Positions 16,431 to 28,184 of a stretch of DNA of 64,000 bases are shown here, piece after piece (within the stretch, counting starts at the first letter, position 1; every line of letters begins with the position of its first letter). The DNA is from Apodemus sylvaticus. Lineage: Eukaryota; Chordata; Mammalia; Rodentia; Muridae. The stretch is from the NCBI RefSeq assembly GCF_947179515.1, contig NC_067495.1:67691411-67755410 (forward strand), written 5' to 3'. The notes beneath the pieces are model-generated. The model made no database searches and had not been told where the DNA came from. It saw nothing but the letters and a program-made list of their open reading frames with translations. A program made the position numbers and the translations under genes.

Positions 16431-16983
16431 AGCTCCAAGTGTGAAAATTTTATATGTCCCCCCCCCCCACACCTATCACAACATGTTATTTTTAATGTAG
16501 AAACTTTATGTTTCAAGAATATGTTCCTTTGTATTTCCTATATTTAATGAAGGGTAGAATGCCAAACTCCATTTCAAGCATTTATTTAATCAAAGATAAT
16601 AGGAAAATTCCATTTCTAGAATCTACAGAACATATTTACAGGATGCAATAGAAAAGGTTATTTGATATAAACCACCCTGTATGCAGTTCTACCCACATTT
16701 CTCTCTAACTTTTTAGATTATTTATGTAACACTTATTATGTTACATAAACGTACTTAATTGATTATTACTATATTATATCATTCACCTGTTTACTACTAC
16801 CACAGATTACCATTTTACTATTAACTGTGTAAATAGTAAAAAAATGAATAAACCAAGACCTCTGCTATCAAGGGATATTGGGACTATTTCATTTTTATAA
16901 TCAAATATGTGGATAATATTAAAAAATACAAATAACTGGAAATCTTACTTTAATTGTATACCCACTACTGGAACATGAATTCA
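16431..16983. other. AT-rich intergenic stretch
   Basis: Contains a C run at about 16460-16469. Otherwise no feature can be supported. Confidence 0.6.
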
Positions 16984-17957
16984 CTTGTTCTTTTTTTCCA
17001 ATATTCTTTGTTTACATTCCAAATGATTTTCCCTTTCCCAGTTCCCCCCTCCCCATAAGTCCCATAAGCCCTCTTCCCTCCCCCTGTTCCTCCATCTACC
17101 CCTTCCCACTTCCCTGTTCTGGTATTCCCCTATACTGCTGCACTGAGTCTTTCCAGAACCAGGGGCCACTCCTCCGTTCTTCTTGGACAACATTTAATAT
17201 GTGGATTATGTCTTGGGTATTCCAAGTTTCTAAGCTAATATCCACTTATCAGTGAGTGCATTGATCTTTTGAGACTGGTCTATCTCACTTAGTATGATGT
17301 TCTCCAGCTCCATCCATTTGTCTAAGAATTTCATGAATTCATTGTTTCTAATAGCTAAATAGTACTCCATTGTGTAAATATACCACATTTTTTGTATCCA
17401 TTCCTCTGTTGAGGGACACCTGGGTTCTTTCCAGCTTCTGGCTACTACAAATAGGGCTGCTATGAACATAGTGGAGCAAGTGTCCTTATTGCATGCTGGG
17501 GAATCCTCTGGGTATATGCCCAGGAGTGGTATAGCAGGGTCCTCCGGAAGTGTCATGCCCAGATTTCTGAGGAACGGCCAGACTGATTTCCAACGTGGTT
17601 TTGCCATCTTGCAATCCCACCAGCAGTGGAGGAGTGTTCCTCTTTCTCCACATCCTTGCCAACAACTGCTGTCTCCTGAGTTTTTATTCTTCGCCATTCT
17701 GACTGGTGTAAGGTGAAATCTCAGGATTGTTTTGATTTGCATTTCCATAATGACCAATGACATTGAACAATTTCTTAAGGTGCTTCTCAGCCATTCGAAA
17801 TTCTTCAGGTGAAAATTCTTTGTTTAGCACTGTACCCCATTTTTAATAGGGATATTTGGCTCTCTGGAGTCTAACTTCTTGAGTTCTTGGTATATCTTAG
17901 ATATTAGCCCTTTGTCAGATGTAGGGTTGGTAAAGATATTTTCCAATTTGTTGATTG
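16984..17957 (-). mobile_element. 5'-truncated LINE-1, antisense
   Basis: The 3' UTR lies at 16990-17229 and the C-terminal part of ORF2 at 17230-17763 in one open frame ('KNSGDSSCWQGCGERGTLLHCWWDC', shown here in part, then 'CSTMFIAALFVVARSWKEPRCPSTEEW'). It ends upstream near 17957. Similarity to the same part of the 2565-8535 copy is high. No TSD was found. Confidence 0.9.
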
Positions 17958-19002
17958 CTAGAATGAAGTAGTTGGAGTGACAAAAAAATGACTTGGTATG
18001 TGGCTATATATTAGTGGTAGAAAACAACAATTCATTTTGATGGTTTATATTTAATTGTGAAAGAAAGTCCAAAGTCCATGATGACATAGTTAACTAAGTA
18101 TAAAAATCCTCCATGGAGATATGCTTAAGGCACAGCAAATGCTCTTATGAACTCAATTTTGAAAACATCAAAATCAAGAAATATAAAGCTATGAAACTAA
18201 TTATTACTCAAACAGTATATAAGTGTAAAGTAAAAACACTAGATTTGAGTTTACTCCAAATGTAGAAAAGCAAAAGCAATAGAAAGATAAACAAAGAGAT
18301 GGCCAGAAAAATAAAGGGAAAATGAGGTAACTGGGCATCCTAGAAAGGAAAAGAAGTGAAGTGTCTGAAAGGATTATTCATAGTGGGAAATACTATCAAT
18401 GTTTCAGTAAGGCAATGATAGGACAATGTGTGTAGGATTTAAAAAGATAAAGTTTATAAACACATATTAGCACAGTGATATGAGGAAATAAAACTGAGAT
18501 ACAAACAGATTGTAGGAAGTACTTCTATAAAAATAAAGGATGCATTAAATAGTGAAATTAAAACAGGAGAGTTGTTTGATCTGGAAGAAGTATTATAAAA
18601 TACTCTGTTACTGAAGAGGAACTAGTAGAATCATACAGAAGGGAAATGGGGATTGCTGAGACATTATCTTGTGTATTTGAGAGAATAGGTCATGATACCC
18701 AGGTTCAGGGAATTTCTTTTGCATGAGTATGGCTAATTCAGCCATTATTAATAGTAAAGGAGATATAAATCTATGTAGCCACACATACGTAAGTTAAAGT
18801 TGCTTATACAACAGCTCTGCTTTCTCACTGAAGTGGGAAACATGATGCTCAAATTAGGGTAAGGACTGGAGAAAAGGTATTGGAGGGTCAAGGAAAACAA
18901 AAGACACTATAGGCAATTGTCTAAAATACATAAGAGTGTAAATAAACTAATAAACTTTAATATGATTGTGTGGCTATAATACAAGTTCATTTGCAATTAA
19001 AG
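17958..19002. other. AT-rich intergenic stretch
   Basis: No ORF or named repeat is supported over about 1 kb. Confidence 0.6.
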
Positions 19003-19208
19003 GTCATTAATTTTGGGCTGGTGAGATAGCTCATCAGTTAATAGCACCGACTGCTCTTCCAAATGTCCTGAGTTCAAATTCCAGCAACCACATGGTGGCT
19101 CATAACCATCAGTAATGAGATGTGGTGCCCTCTTCTGGTGTGTCTGAAGACAGCTACAGTGTACTTACATATAATAATAAATAAATCTTTTAAAAAGTCA
19201 TTAATTTT
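19003..19208 (+). mobile_element. B2 SINE with perfect 12-bp TSD
   Basis: The element at 19015-19196 begins 'gggctggtgagatagctcat' and carries the tRNA-derived internal promoter (B-box 'gagttcaaattcc' near 19071). It continues with 'gccctcttctggtgtgtctg' and ends in 'aataataaataaatctttt'. The direct repeat gtcattaatttt is perfect at 19003-19014 and 19197-19208. This dates it among the better-preserved insertions here. Confidence 0.95.
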
Positions 19209-19344
19209 AAAGGGAGACTTCTCAGTAAATTGTATATTCTCCCCCAGACACATAAAATGAAGAAAATTGATATTGAATTTAAACATTCATTTTGACTTCG
19301 TAAAATGTATTCATTTCCTCAAGTACCCAAATTTTTGAGCATTT

Positions 19345-19562
19345 TAAAAATATATTTACTTATTTTGGTTTACTTGTATGTATGCTTTGCCTGCATGTAT
19401 GCCTGTGCACCATGTCTATGTGGTATCCACAGACCCCAAAAGGTGGCAGCAACAGGATTTGGAAGTGGAGTAACAGTTGTTAGCTTCCATGTGGGTGCTG
19501 GGAACCAAATCATTGTACTCTACAACAAGTGCTCTTAACATTAGAGGCATTGTTTCAGCTCC
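19345..19562 (-). mobile_element. B3/B4 SINE, antisense
   Basis: On the plus strand it reads tail first ('tttacttgtatgtatgctttg', 'ctgcatgtatgcctgtgcacc'), then 'ccatgtgggtgctgggaacc' and 'gtgctcttaacatt'. This is the reverse complement of a B3-type SINE. Confidence 0.8.
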
Positions 19563-19574
19563 TGTGGGACTCTG

Positions 19575-20220
19575 AAAAATGGTTTTAAAATTGTTAATCA
19601 ATTTTATTTTTATTTTATGGTTATGGCTACCCTCTGACAGTTCCACATCCCATACCTTCTCCCCCTACATCCAGTCCTGTCTCCATGAGGATGTCCCCAT
19701 CCCTCCCCACCCCCATCCACCAGACCTCCCCATTCCCTGGGGCCTCCAGTCTCTTGAGGGTTAGGTGCATCATCTCTGAATGAAAACAGACCCTGCAGTC
19801 CTCTGCTGTATGTGTGTTGGGGACCTCATATCAGCTGGTGCATGCTGCCTGGTTGGTGGTCCAGTGTTTGAGAGATCTTGGGGGTCCAGATTAGTTGAAT
19901 ACTCATGGTGCTCCTACAGGGTCACCCTTCTCCTCAGCTTCTTCCATCCTTTCCCTAATTCAACCACAGGGGTCAGCAGCTTCTGTCCATTGGTTGGGTA
20001 TAAATATCTGCATCAGACTCTTTCAGCTGCTTGTTGGCTCTTTCGGAGGGTAGTCATGCTAGGCCCCTGTTTGTGAGCACTCCATAGCCTCAGTAACAGT
20101 GTCAGACCTTGGGACCTCCCCTTGAGCTGGATCCCACTTTGGACCTGTCACTGGACCTCCTTTTCCTCAGGTTCTTCTTCATTTTTCCCATGCAGTTTTT
20201 TTTTCCAGACAGGAACAATA
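19575..20220 (-). mobile_element. Old L1 (Lx-type) 3' UTR, antisense
   Basis: 'cagttccacatcccatacct', 'gtccattggttgggtataaata', 'ctagg cccctgtttgtgagcac' and the T-run-and-'cagacaggaacaat' end are characteristic of an older rodent L1 3' UTR on the minus strand. The same short 3' end recurs at 34318-34430. Confidence 0.75.
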
Positions 20221-20574
20221 TAAACTTATAGTAGTCAAAATTACTTGAAGAGACTAAGATTAGTATGCTTGTATTATTTTATTAAAATATATTTACTAAG
20301 AGATGAAAATAAACAGCCTTTAAATTTACCATATATAATTTAAGCTAAGTATTTTGCTACATTTATTGCTAAAACATAAGCTATTGTTTTATGTAGTCTG
20401 AATTGTCTAACTCAGGGAGCATGAGAGAAGAGGTTGAAAAAATATAGCAGCTGGAGAGTAGGGAGCAATGCTGTGAAAGTTTGACCTCTGGACACTGTAT
20501 GGCTGTTGTGCTCTTTGACTCACCCCAGCAGTGCTTACAAGCATGTAACTTATGCAATATTGAGCTGGGTTTAC

Positions 20575-20925
20575 TTTTTAGGTTTTACTTTATTCTTTTT
20601 TGCCCCCTCCCTGTCCCCAACTCACATAGCCACCCTCCCCCTCACTCCTCTTCTCCTCTGAGAGGGTAGAGGCCCCCACCGGATATTTCCCTGACCCTGG
20701 CACATCAAGTGTCTGCAGGGGTGCATCTTCTCCCACTAAGGTCAGACAAGACAGCCCAGTTGTGGAACGACTTCCACAGTCAGGCAACAGCTTTAGAAAC
20801 AGCACACACTACAGGTTGTAGGGCACCCACAGGAAGACTAGGCTGTATATCTACTATATATGTGCCAGGACCTTTGGTCCAGCCCATACATATAGAGCCA
20901 GTTTTAAATTCTAGCACGGTGTTGG
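20575..20925 (-). mobile_element. Old L1 3' UTR fragment, antisense
   Basis: 'ctggcacatcaagtgtctgca', 'cttctcccactaaggtcag' and 'cagtcaggcaacagc' match another older rodent L1 3' UTR type. Short chance ORFs on both strands fall within it. Confidence 0.65.
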
Positions 20926-21536
20926 GAAGAGTAGTCAAGGATCCATTACTAGCTGAATAGCTATTGACTGCTGATGACCATTAGTAAAGGAAGAATCACT
21001 TTTCTTTAAGGATGTAACTCCTGATAGGTTTACCAATCTCTAGTGAATGGCCACAACAAGAGCATATATGGGTAATACTAACTGTATTTTAAAAAGGCAT
21101 GAATTAGGGTGGTAGGCAAAATGATGATATTTAATATTATACATATATGAATTTCTCAATATTTGATTTAATTTTTATTACTCTAACTACATAGAAAAAT
21201 GTAGATTTTTCATACATAGTTTTAGTTCCAAAATTCTGCCTAAATTGGTATAACATCTCTTTGTGTTCATTAGCCTTCTATATAAATTATAATGGCAGTT
21301 TCCATGAGAGTAATTTTGAATAAATCAATCTTAAATGATACAGATAAGATTATATACAGTATTTATAAAATAACAGTACAAGTATGGAAAAGATCTTTTG
21401 AAATTTAAAAGATCTAGAAGTAGAACAGGAGGTAAAATCAGTGGTCTTCCACTTGCCTGCCATATATGTAGCCCTAGGTTTTCACGTCTAGCAAGGTACA
21501 GAGACAAGAATGGTAGTCATTTAATAACTTCATATC
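20926..21536. other. AT-rich intergenic stretch
   Basis: No supported feature. Confidence 0.55.
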
Positions 21537-22800
21537 AATTTTTAGATGGGTGGGTGGCCCCATCCCTCCTCTAGGGATGGTGCCTATCTACTGGAGGGGA
21601 TCTCTTCAGGTTCTCCCTGCTGTTGGGTATTTCAGTTAATGTCATCCCCAGTGGGTCCTGGGTGCCTCTCACATCTCTGGCATCTGGGACTTTCTAGTGG
21701 TTTCCCAAGTTCCCCATCTCCCACTGCTACTTATTTCTATTCCTTCTCCTAGTCCTCTGGTCTTCTCTTCTGTCTCTTCCCATCTCTGTTCCTGCCCCCT
21801 GCCTTTTTTCTTCTCCCTCCTCTTTCGCATCCAGATCCCTCTCTCCCTCTGCCTCCTGTGATTATTTTGTTCCCCCCCTCCTCCTCCTCCTCCTCCTTCT
21901 CCTCCTCCTCCTCCTTCTTCTTCTTCTTCTTTTCGTTTTTTGGATTTTGCTTTTTTCAAGACAGGGTTTCTCTGTATAGTCCTGGCTGTCCTGGAACTCA
22001 CTCTGTAGACCAGGCTGGCCTCGAGCTCAGAAATCCGCCTGCCTCTGCCTCCCAGAGTGCTGGGATTACAGGCGTGCGCCACCACTGCCCGGCTTTGTTC
22101 CCCCTTCTAAGTGGGTTTAAAGCATCCACACTTTGACCTTCCTTCTTGTTAAACTTCATTGTCCCTGTCTAAAGGAAATGCAGGGACAAAAATGGAGCAG
22201 AGGCCTGAAGGAAAGGCCCCATCTTGGAATCCATTCCATTCCCAGACACCAAGACCTGATACTATTGCTGATAGCAATATGTACTTACAGACAGGAGCTT
22301 GGCATAGCTGGCCTCTGAGAGCCTCTACCAGCACTAGACTAAGACAGATGCAGATATTCACAGCCAACCATTGGGCTGAGATTAAGGACCTCAATGGAAG
22401 AGTTGGAGTAAGGGCTGAAGGAGCAGAAGGGGATTATATCCCCATAGGAAGAAAAAACATTAGCAATTAACTGACTCCTCCAGAGCTCTCAGGGTCTAAA
22501 CCACCAACTAAAGAGTATACATTGGCCAGTCCATGGCTCCAGCTTTATGTGTAGCAGAGGACTGCCTCATCTGACGTCAGTGAGAGGGTATGCACTTGGT
22601 CCTATGGAGGCTTGAGGGCCCCAGAGAAGGGGAATACTAGAGGGTTGAGGGGGAGTAGGTGGGTGGGTGGGTGGGGCAGTACCCTCTTAGAGGCAGAGGA
22701 AAGGGAGATGGGGTAGGGAATTCATGGAGGGGAGACCAAGAAAGAGGATAAAATTTGAAATGTAAACAAATAAAATGATTACTAAATAAAAAATAAAGAT
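21537..22800 (+). mobile_element. LINE-1 with inverted 5' segment (twin priming)
   Basis: The right part (about 22150-22795) is a sense L1 3' UTR ending 'gaaatgtaaacaaataaaatg'. The left part (21537-about 22150) is the adjoining upstream L1 segment in the opposite orientation ('ctgggactttctagtggt' and 'tcagttaatgtcatcccc', the complement of sequence seen in sense at 51200-51310). The break points abut in the L1 consensus, as expected of twin priming. A B1 has inserted into the inverted part. The G-rich 'gtgggtgggtgggtggggc' at 22657-22677 is a G-quadruplex-type motif. Confidence 0.85.
21866..22104 (-). mobile_element. B1 SINE nested in L1, antisense, 11-bp TSD
   Basis: The B1 body is at about 21957-22093 ('caagacagggtttctctgta' to 'ccaccactgcccggc' on the plus strand). 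Its tail, in antisense, has become (CTC/CTT)n at about 21877-21932. TSD tttgttccccc lies at about 21866-21876 and 22094-22104. It is well preserved. The L1 sequence resumes directly on the other side, which gives the relative age (B1 younger). Confidence 0.92.
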
Positions 22801-23044
22801 GCATTGTGACCTATAAAAACAAAACAAAAACTTTATATCATATATCATAATAGAAGATTCAGGGTGATTGTGGAATTAAAAATAATATCATTATTCTCCA
22901 TATAATAACATTTATTATATGAAGCACATTCACCAGATTTTATTCTGAATTCCTATAGATAATGAACATCTTTGCCTTTAGTCTGAGTTTATGAGACTAT
23001 AACAAACTTGCTAAAGGCCATTCTGAATAATATAAACAGTACTG
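22801..23044. other. AT-rich spacer
   Basis: No supported feature. Confidence 0.5.
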
Positions 23045-25115
23045 TATTTTCTTTCCTTTATGTAACTAGTCATATAATATATTTTGATCATATTCCCCCA
23101 CAACTCTCAGATTCTCCCTGCCCACCCAACTTCATATTAATTTGTGTCTCTCTCTCTTTCTCCCTCTCCCTAGCTCCCTCTCTCCTTGTAGCTCTCTTCC
23201 TCCTCTCCCTTCCCCTCCCTCGGTCTCCTCTCCCTATTTATTCCACTCTCCATCTCTCCCTCTCTCCCAATCTCCTCCTTCCACTTTTTCTCAAAAACAA
23301 ACAATCCTCCCACCCCCTAAAACAAACAGAAAATTCAAGAAAAAGGACAATAGAACAAAAAAAAAAAAAAAAAAAAAAAACCTCCCCTACCCCCACATGC
23401 ACTCAGAACCATGAAGTCTGTTTTGTGTTGGCCAAACTTCTTCTAGGCATGGGGCTTCACTTGGAATTTGGTCAGTATACCCAGTGACACTCCATTGGGA
23501 AAATAATTGGCTTATCCTTTCCCAGTAGATACCAATTGCAAATGACTTCTTCCTTTAGGCTTATGGCTTTGTGTTCAAGTCTCCTTATTGGTGATGGGAT
23601 TTGTTTTGGTTTGAACTTGAACAGGTCTTAGTTGTGTTTTGATAGTACTTGTGAGTTCAAATATACATCAGTATTGTATCTGGAAGATGCTATTTCCGTG
23701 TGGTCATCCATTACCATTGACTTTACATTTTTTCTGCCTCCTCTTCCACATAGTTCCATAAGCCTCGAGGGAAGTGATTTGCTAAAGGCATTCTCTTTAG
23801 GAGTGAATTCCACAAAGTCTCTTTTCCTCCCTCATTCCATTTCTATTTCCCTTTCTCTCCCTTTCATTATTTCTCTCCCTATCTCTCTTCTACCTTCCCC
23901 CTCTTTCTTCACAATGCTCAGTTATGGGTCTCTGTGTTAATTACCATCTACTGCAAGGTGAAACTTCTATGATGAGTATTGAACAATGTAATTATCTATG
24001 AGTATAGTACTATGTAATTAGGAGTCATTTCATTGCTATGTTCATTTAGCAGAATAATAGGATTTTTCCAAGGATCCACCTATCTAGTCTCAAGTTTTAT
24101 CACTATCAAGTATGGGTTTCATCTCACATAATGGTCCTTAGATCCAACTGAAAAGTAGCCGATTAGTTCTGGTGTCTGAACCTTAATCATTACCAGCAGA
24201 CATATTTTTAGTTGTCAAAGCACAGATCTAGTCTTGAAAAAGACTCCTGCACAATTAATTTTTCTGCCCTGTATCACCGGGAGGCAAAAGCTCCATGAAG
24301 ATTCCTTCATCCAAATGGAGAGGAGAAAGAGGGAGGTGAGTTTCAAAAACTCATGGCCAAGTGCTCCTCCTACTCTGGGGGGGCTGCCCCATAGTAGTAA
24401 GTACATAGCAATTATATTCTAATTCTTGTGAGTTATTAAATATTAAATATTATATATTATTATATAATAATTCTTGTGAGTTATTAAATTGGGAGTAGAC
24501 AAGCATAATAAAATGGAGACATTTGTAGAGCTGTTGAAATAAAGTAAAAGTAGATAAATAAGGAAAAGTAGCTGGTTGTTCCCATCACATTTTTGCCACT
24601 AGTGTGCCAAAACACTAGCTTATAAACAGGTTTCTGGCGTAGGTCACAAAGTTTGTAGTTAGGTAATACTGATAATTACTTTTCTTTGATAGCATTCACA
24701 GTACCTTCAAGTACCGTAAACACTAGTTAGTAGGAAAAAAAATGTTCTACCTGGGCACCAACTGGATTTCTTCATGTTCAATGACATGAATAAATGGTGC
24801 ATTGGGCAATTGGGTCTTACCATCGGGTTGAGGAGAGTAACCCAAAGCATATTTGCAAAAGCCTGTGATGTTTGGATGAGTCTATGGTACCCACTTGGAC
24901 CATTGACTCAATAAGATGTAACCTATTTCTGACACTAGAAGTTTAATTTGTTGGCTTAAGCTGTCTAGTTTGGGCATTTGTGACTCCACTTAAATTCTTT
25001 TCATATGCATATATATTTGAGGAAGCTTCTATAAGTAGTTGGTTTCCACCTGGCTTTTGAAGAGTACTTATGTGTTAGCTGTCTTTCCCCATGTTCTATC
25101 CTTTACCCTGTATTA
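23045..25115 (-). mobile_element. Long Lx-type L1 3' region, likely antisense, interrupted
   Basis: Landmarks include 'ctgttttgtgttggccaa', 'cccagtgacactccattggga', 'tctggaagatgctatttcc', 'ttaattaccatctactgcaa', 'aggagtcatttcattgctatg', 'tgttcaatgacatgaat' and 'gctgtctagtttgggca'. They occur in the order I know from a widespread rodent L1-linked 3' repeat. An A run lies at 23357-23380. The body is split by the unrelated insertion at 24160-24562. Family and strand are from memory. Confidence 0.6.
24150..24572 (+). mobile_element. Unidentified 403-bp insertion with perfect 10-bp TSD
   Basis: The host repeat is cut cleanly. gaaaagtagc occurs at 24150-24159 and again at 24563-24572, and host similarity resumes at once ('tggttgttcccat'). 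The inserted 24160-24562 matches no SINE, L1 or LTR that I recognise. Its right end is A-rich with AATAAA-like words ('gttgaaataaagtaaaagtag', then 'ataaataag'). That would fit a retroposed piece of an mRNA 3' end on the plus strand. It contains an internal tandem duplication (24421-24489). The function and source are unknown. Confidence 0.65.
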
Positions 25116-25437
25116 TTCTTTGTGAAATCTAATAAGCCTAGAATTTTTATCCTACTTCTAACATTTCAAAGTTGTATTACCTAGGACAAATTACTTAATC
25201 CTTTCCTCAGATACTAATCTTTAAAATGTAGAAAATTATATGCTTGAGATATAAATCAGTAAAATAATACATAGTATATATGTAGCTCCGTGTTTGATTC
25301 TCTACACTACAAAATGTGAAGATAATAAGATCCACTTTGTGTGATTGTCATAATTAACTGTTATAATGAATATTTAGGGGGGACTTAACTATAATGATTT
25401 ATAAGTAATAATTATAATTTTGAAGGAGTTTTTAATT

Positions 25438-25615
25438 GTGTGTGTGTGTCTGTGTGTGTTACTAAGAACTAAAACTAGGGTCCATGCAAGCTCAGCAGTT
25501 GTTCTCCTGATGAATCATAGCCCTGATACTCTTTGACTTGTTTTATTTTGAGGCATGGGCTCACAGATTTGTCTAGACTGGTCTAAAATGCCCAAAACTT
25601 TATATCTCCTTTTTT
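25438..25615 (-). mobile_element. ID/B1-type SINE, antisense, diverged
   Basis: 'ggtccatgcaagctcagcag' and 'gaatcatagccctgat' resemble an antisense ID (tRNA-Ala-like) part. 'ttttattttgaggcatgggctcacag' resembles an antisense B1 part. A short (TG)n precedes it. Confidence 0.5.
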
Positions 25616-26330
25616 TTTCTTTCTGTTTACGCTGTCCCTGTACTTATGGGTTTGGGGCCACCCAATGGAACATAGTGATTGAGCTACAAAGAAAGTTACT
25701 TCTGCTACCACAGGAATATCAACTGTTGTGAGCTCTTTTGGTGTACTTGCTTTTGAGTCCCTTCCCACTTCATGCTTGATCTTGGACAGGTTTGGTGCAG
25801 GCAACCACAGCTGCTGTGAGTTCATATCTGCAAGACAGCACATCATAGCACTCTTTTCCACTTTTCAGCTCTTAAATTCTTACTACACCCAAAATAGTCC
25901 ATAAGTTTCCAATTGTGAGGAAAGGTTTATATAGATGATCCAAACTATGATCAAGCATTCCCAGTTATTTATTCTCAGCACTAGCAATATGAATGAGTCT
26001 CTGCTTTAACCTCTGCAGTAAGAAGCTTCTCTGAGCAAGGTTGAGAGCAGCACGAATCTATGGATATAAAGTTTTGTCTAAATATTTATGTTTACAACCC
26101 TTTTATCTACCACTTATCAAGTTTTCTATCTTTCACAAACACTGCTTTTTTACACTCTGCTAATCCCATCAGTAAATGGACATTAGTACTCCTTAATGAC
26201 TGGGCCATCTGTAATGACAAACAATCCTGATCAAGTACATACCCAATCTGCAATGTAAACAGTTGACTCTTTTCTACTGGTAGCTTCAGAACCCCATTTA
26301 GGGATGTTTGGCACTTTCTAGGTTAAATTT
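25616..26330 (-). mobile_element. Lx-type L1 3' region, antisense, degraded
   Basis: 'gagagcagcacgaatctatgga' and neighbouring sequence resemble the same L1-linked 3' repeat that is clearer at 53741-54478. A 92-codon minus-strand ORF at 25583-25861 lies in it and is not a gene. Confidence 0.45.
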
Positions 26331-26574
26331 CAAACTCATCATCCTGATTTCTACTTAGCTAACTCTCTGGAGAGCTCTACTCAATTTTCATACAACTCAG
26401 TGGAATTGGGTATTTTTTCCTAAGATGTAAGAGGTCAGTCAGTGAATTTAACAGGATTCTTGTTTGAAGAATAACCTTAAATTGTACTTTAGAGTACAGA
26501 GAACTGAGGGAATAGTGATACAACATTTTATAGAGTATATGCAGGTTTGGGTTTGAGCCCCAATAACAGACATG

Positions 26575-26577
<3 letters not shown>

Positions 26578-26612
<35 letters not shown>

Positions 26613-26621
26613 TGTGTGTGT
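26578..26621. repeat. (TG)n microsatellite
   Basis: About 22 TG units with one interruption (ta). Confidence 0.92.
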
Positions 26622-27410
26622 ACTTAATAATAAAGAAGAAAACATGAAGCACTGGCAATCAGGTAAATTTATTCTAAACATTGGACAGAATGGACCTGAG
26701 ACCAGGTATTTGGATTGTTAAACAACTATTAATGATAGCTGTCTTTTACTTCTGTTTTGTCTTTACCAAGTTTCTTGCTGATATTTTCATTATATACTGT
26801 ATTTGTCTAATATGTTGTTTTCATGTATATAATATACTGTTAAAACTTAAGATCATTTTAACAAGATAGATGAATGTCTGCGTGACACTTGATAGATATT
26901 TTATTGTTTTATTTCATTTATAGTTGTTTCCTGGATTCATTATTTCTGATCAATGAAATTATTTTGTGATATTTTAGGACTTTTAAACAATTAGTCTTTC
27001 TTGTATATTAAATGACAACTCAAAATGCCTAATGTTTTATTCTACTTAAAACTGCTTCATTCTATGCCTATCTATATAACTCTTAGCTAATTTTGAGATA
27101 TTGTATTTATTCTATTCATGAGTTACTTTATATGCTTTATTTTTCTATCTGGTTTATGGGTTCTGATTATTTACATTCTTTTGAGTGAAAATTGAACACA
27201 CTAATTAAAGTAGCATATGTCACATAAAATTTTCATTATTTAAATTTATATATTCACAATGTTTAAAATTGAAATTTTATATTCAACATTCAATATAAAA
27301 ATGTTGCCTATTTTCCATATATTCATTTAAAAACATATATTTTCTTTTCAATTAATGTATGATTTTTCCTTACATATACAGTTTATTGTCTTATAAATTA
27401 TTTACAATTG
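26622..27410. other. AT-rich intergenic stretch
   Basis: No supported gene or named repeat. Confidence 0.6.
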
Positions 27411-27570
27411 CAAAGTGATGGTGGTAGATGCCTTTGATTCCAACAGTTGGGAGGCAAAGGCAGGCCAACCTCTGTGTGTGTGAGGTTAGACTGATTTATA
27501 GAGCAAGTTTGAGGACAGCCAGGGATATACTACATAGAAAATCCTGTCTTGAAAAACCAAAGAAAAAAGC
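27411..27570 (+). mobile_element. B1 SINE, sense, diverged
   Basis: 'ggtggtagatgcctttgattc', 'aacagttgggaggcaaaggca', 'gaggacagccagggatatac' and 'aatcctgtcttgaaaaacc' follow B1 order. The overlapping 97-codon ORF is a by-product of the SINE. Confidence 0.85.
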
Positions 27571-28184
27571 CTTGATTGTTTTGGTTTTTTTTGACATGTA
27601 TACTATAGTTCCATGGGAAAATATAATCAGGCATCTAGACTTTTCTTCAGTCATTCCAAAATATCCTCAGTCCTTTAACTATTTTACTGGAAAGCATCTT
27701 GAAATAGACTGCCTGAAATGAATTATTTACACTTCTAAATAGTTTACTTCATATTAGTACTTAGTAGTGTATTTCTTAATTTTATAGTCCTATCAGAATA
27801 TTTATGACATAATAATTATAAGGTAATAAGACATTATATTGGGAACTTTGCCTTTAGCTCTACAGTATTGTTAAATTCAAATTCAACCAATTATATTATG
27901 AAAAGGTGATGAAATCCTATGAAAAGGAAGTTTTATTTTCATTGTAGAACTCAAAACAAATTATAAGTATTAATTTGACTTTATTTTCAGCTGTTCGATG
28001 GTATTTTTAACCAATATTTATTTGTGAAGTATAATAAAAAAAAAACAAATAGACAATACTTCTCCAAAATTTGAATTTCAAATTGTAGACCTTAATTCTG
28101 AAGTCACAGTAGGTGTTATAATACATGTAGAACACTTATATCTAGCAACCTGTGACTATTTATATGATTTATTTACCTTTATTA
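27571..28184. other. AT-rich intergenic stretch
   Basis: No supported feature apart from short A runs. Confidence 0.55.

Noticed and set aside
23008..23487. 159-codon plus-strand ORF rich in Ser, Leu and Pro
   Set aside because: It is a CT-rich low-complexity tract followed by an A run within an L1-linked repeat.
25583..25861. 92-codon minus-strand ORF
   Set aside because: It falls across a SINE and an L1-linked repeat and has no homology that I recognise.
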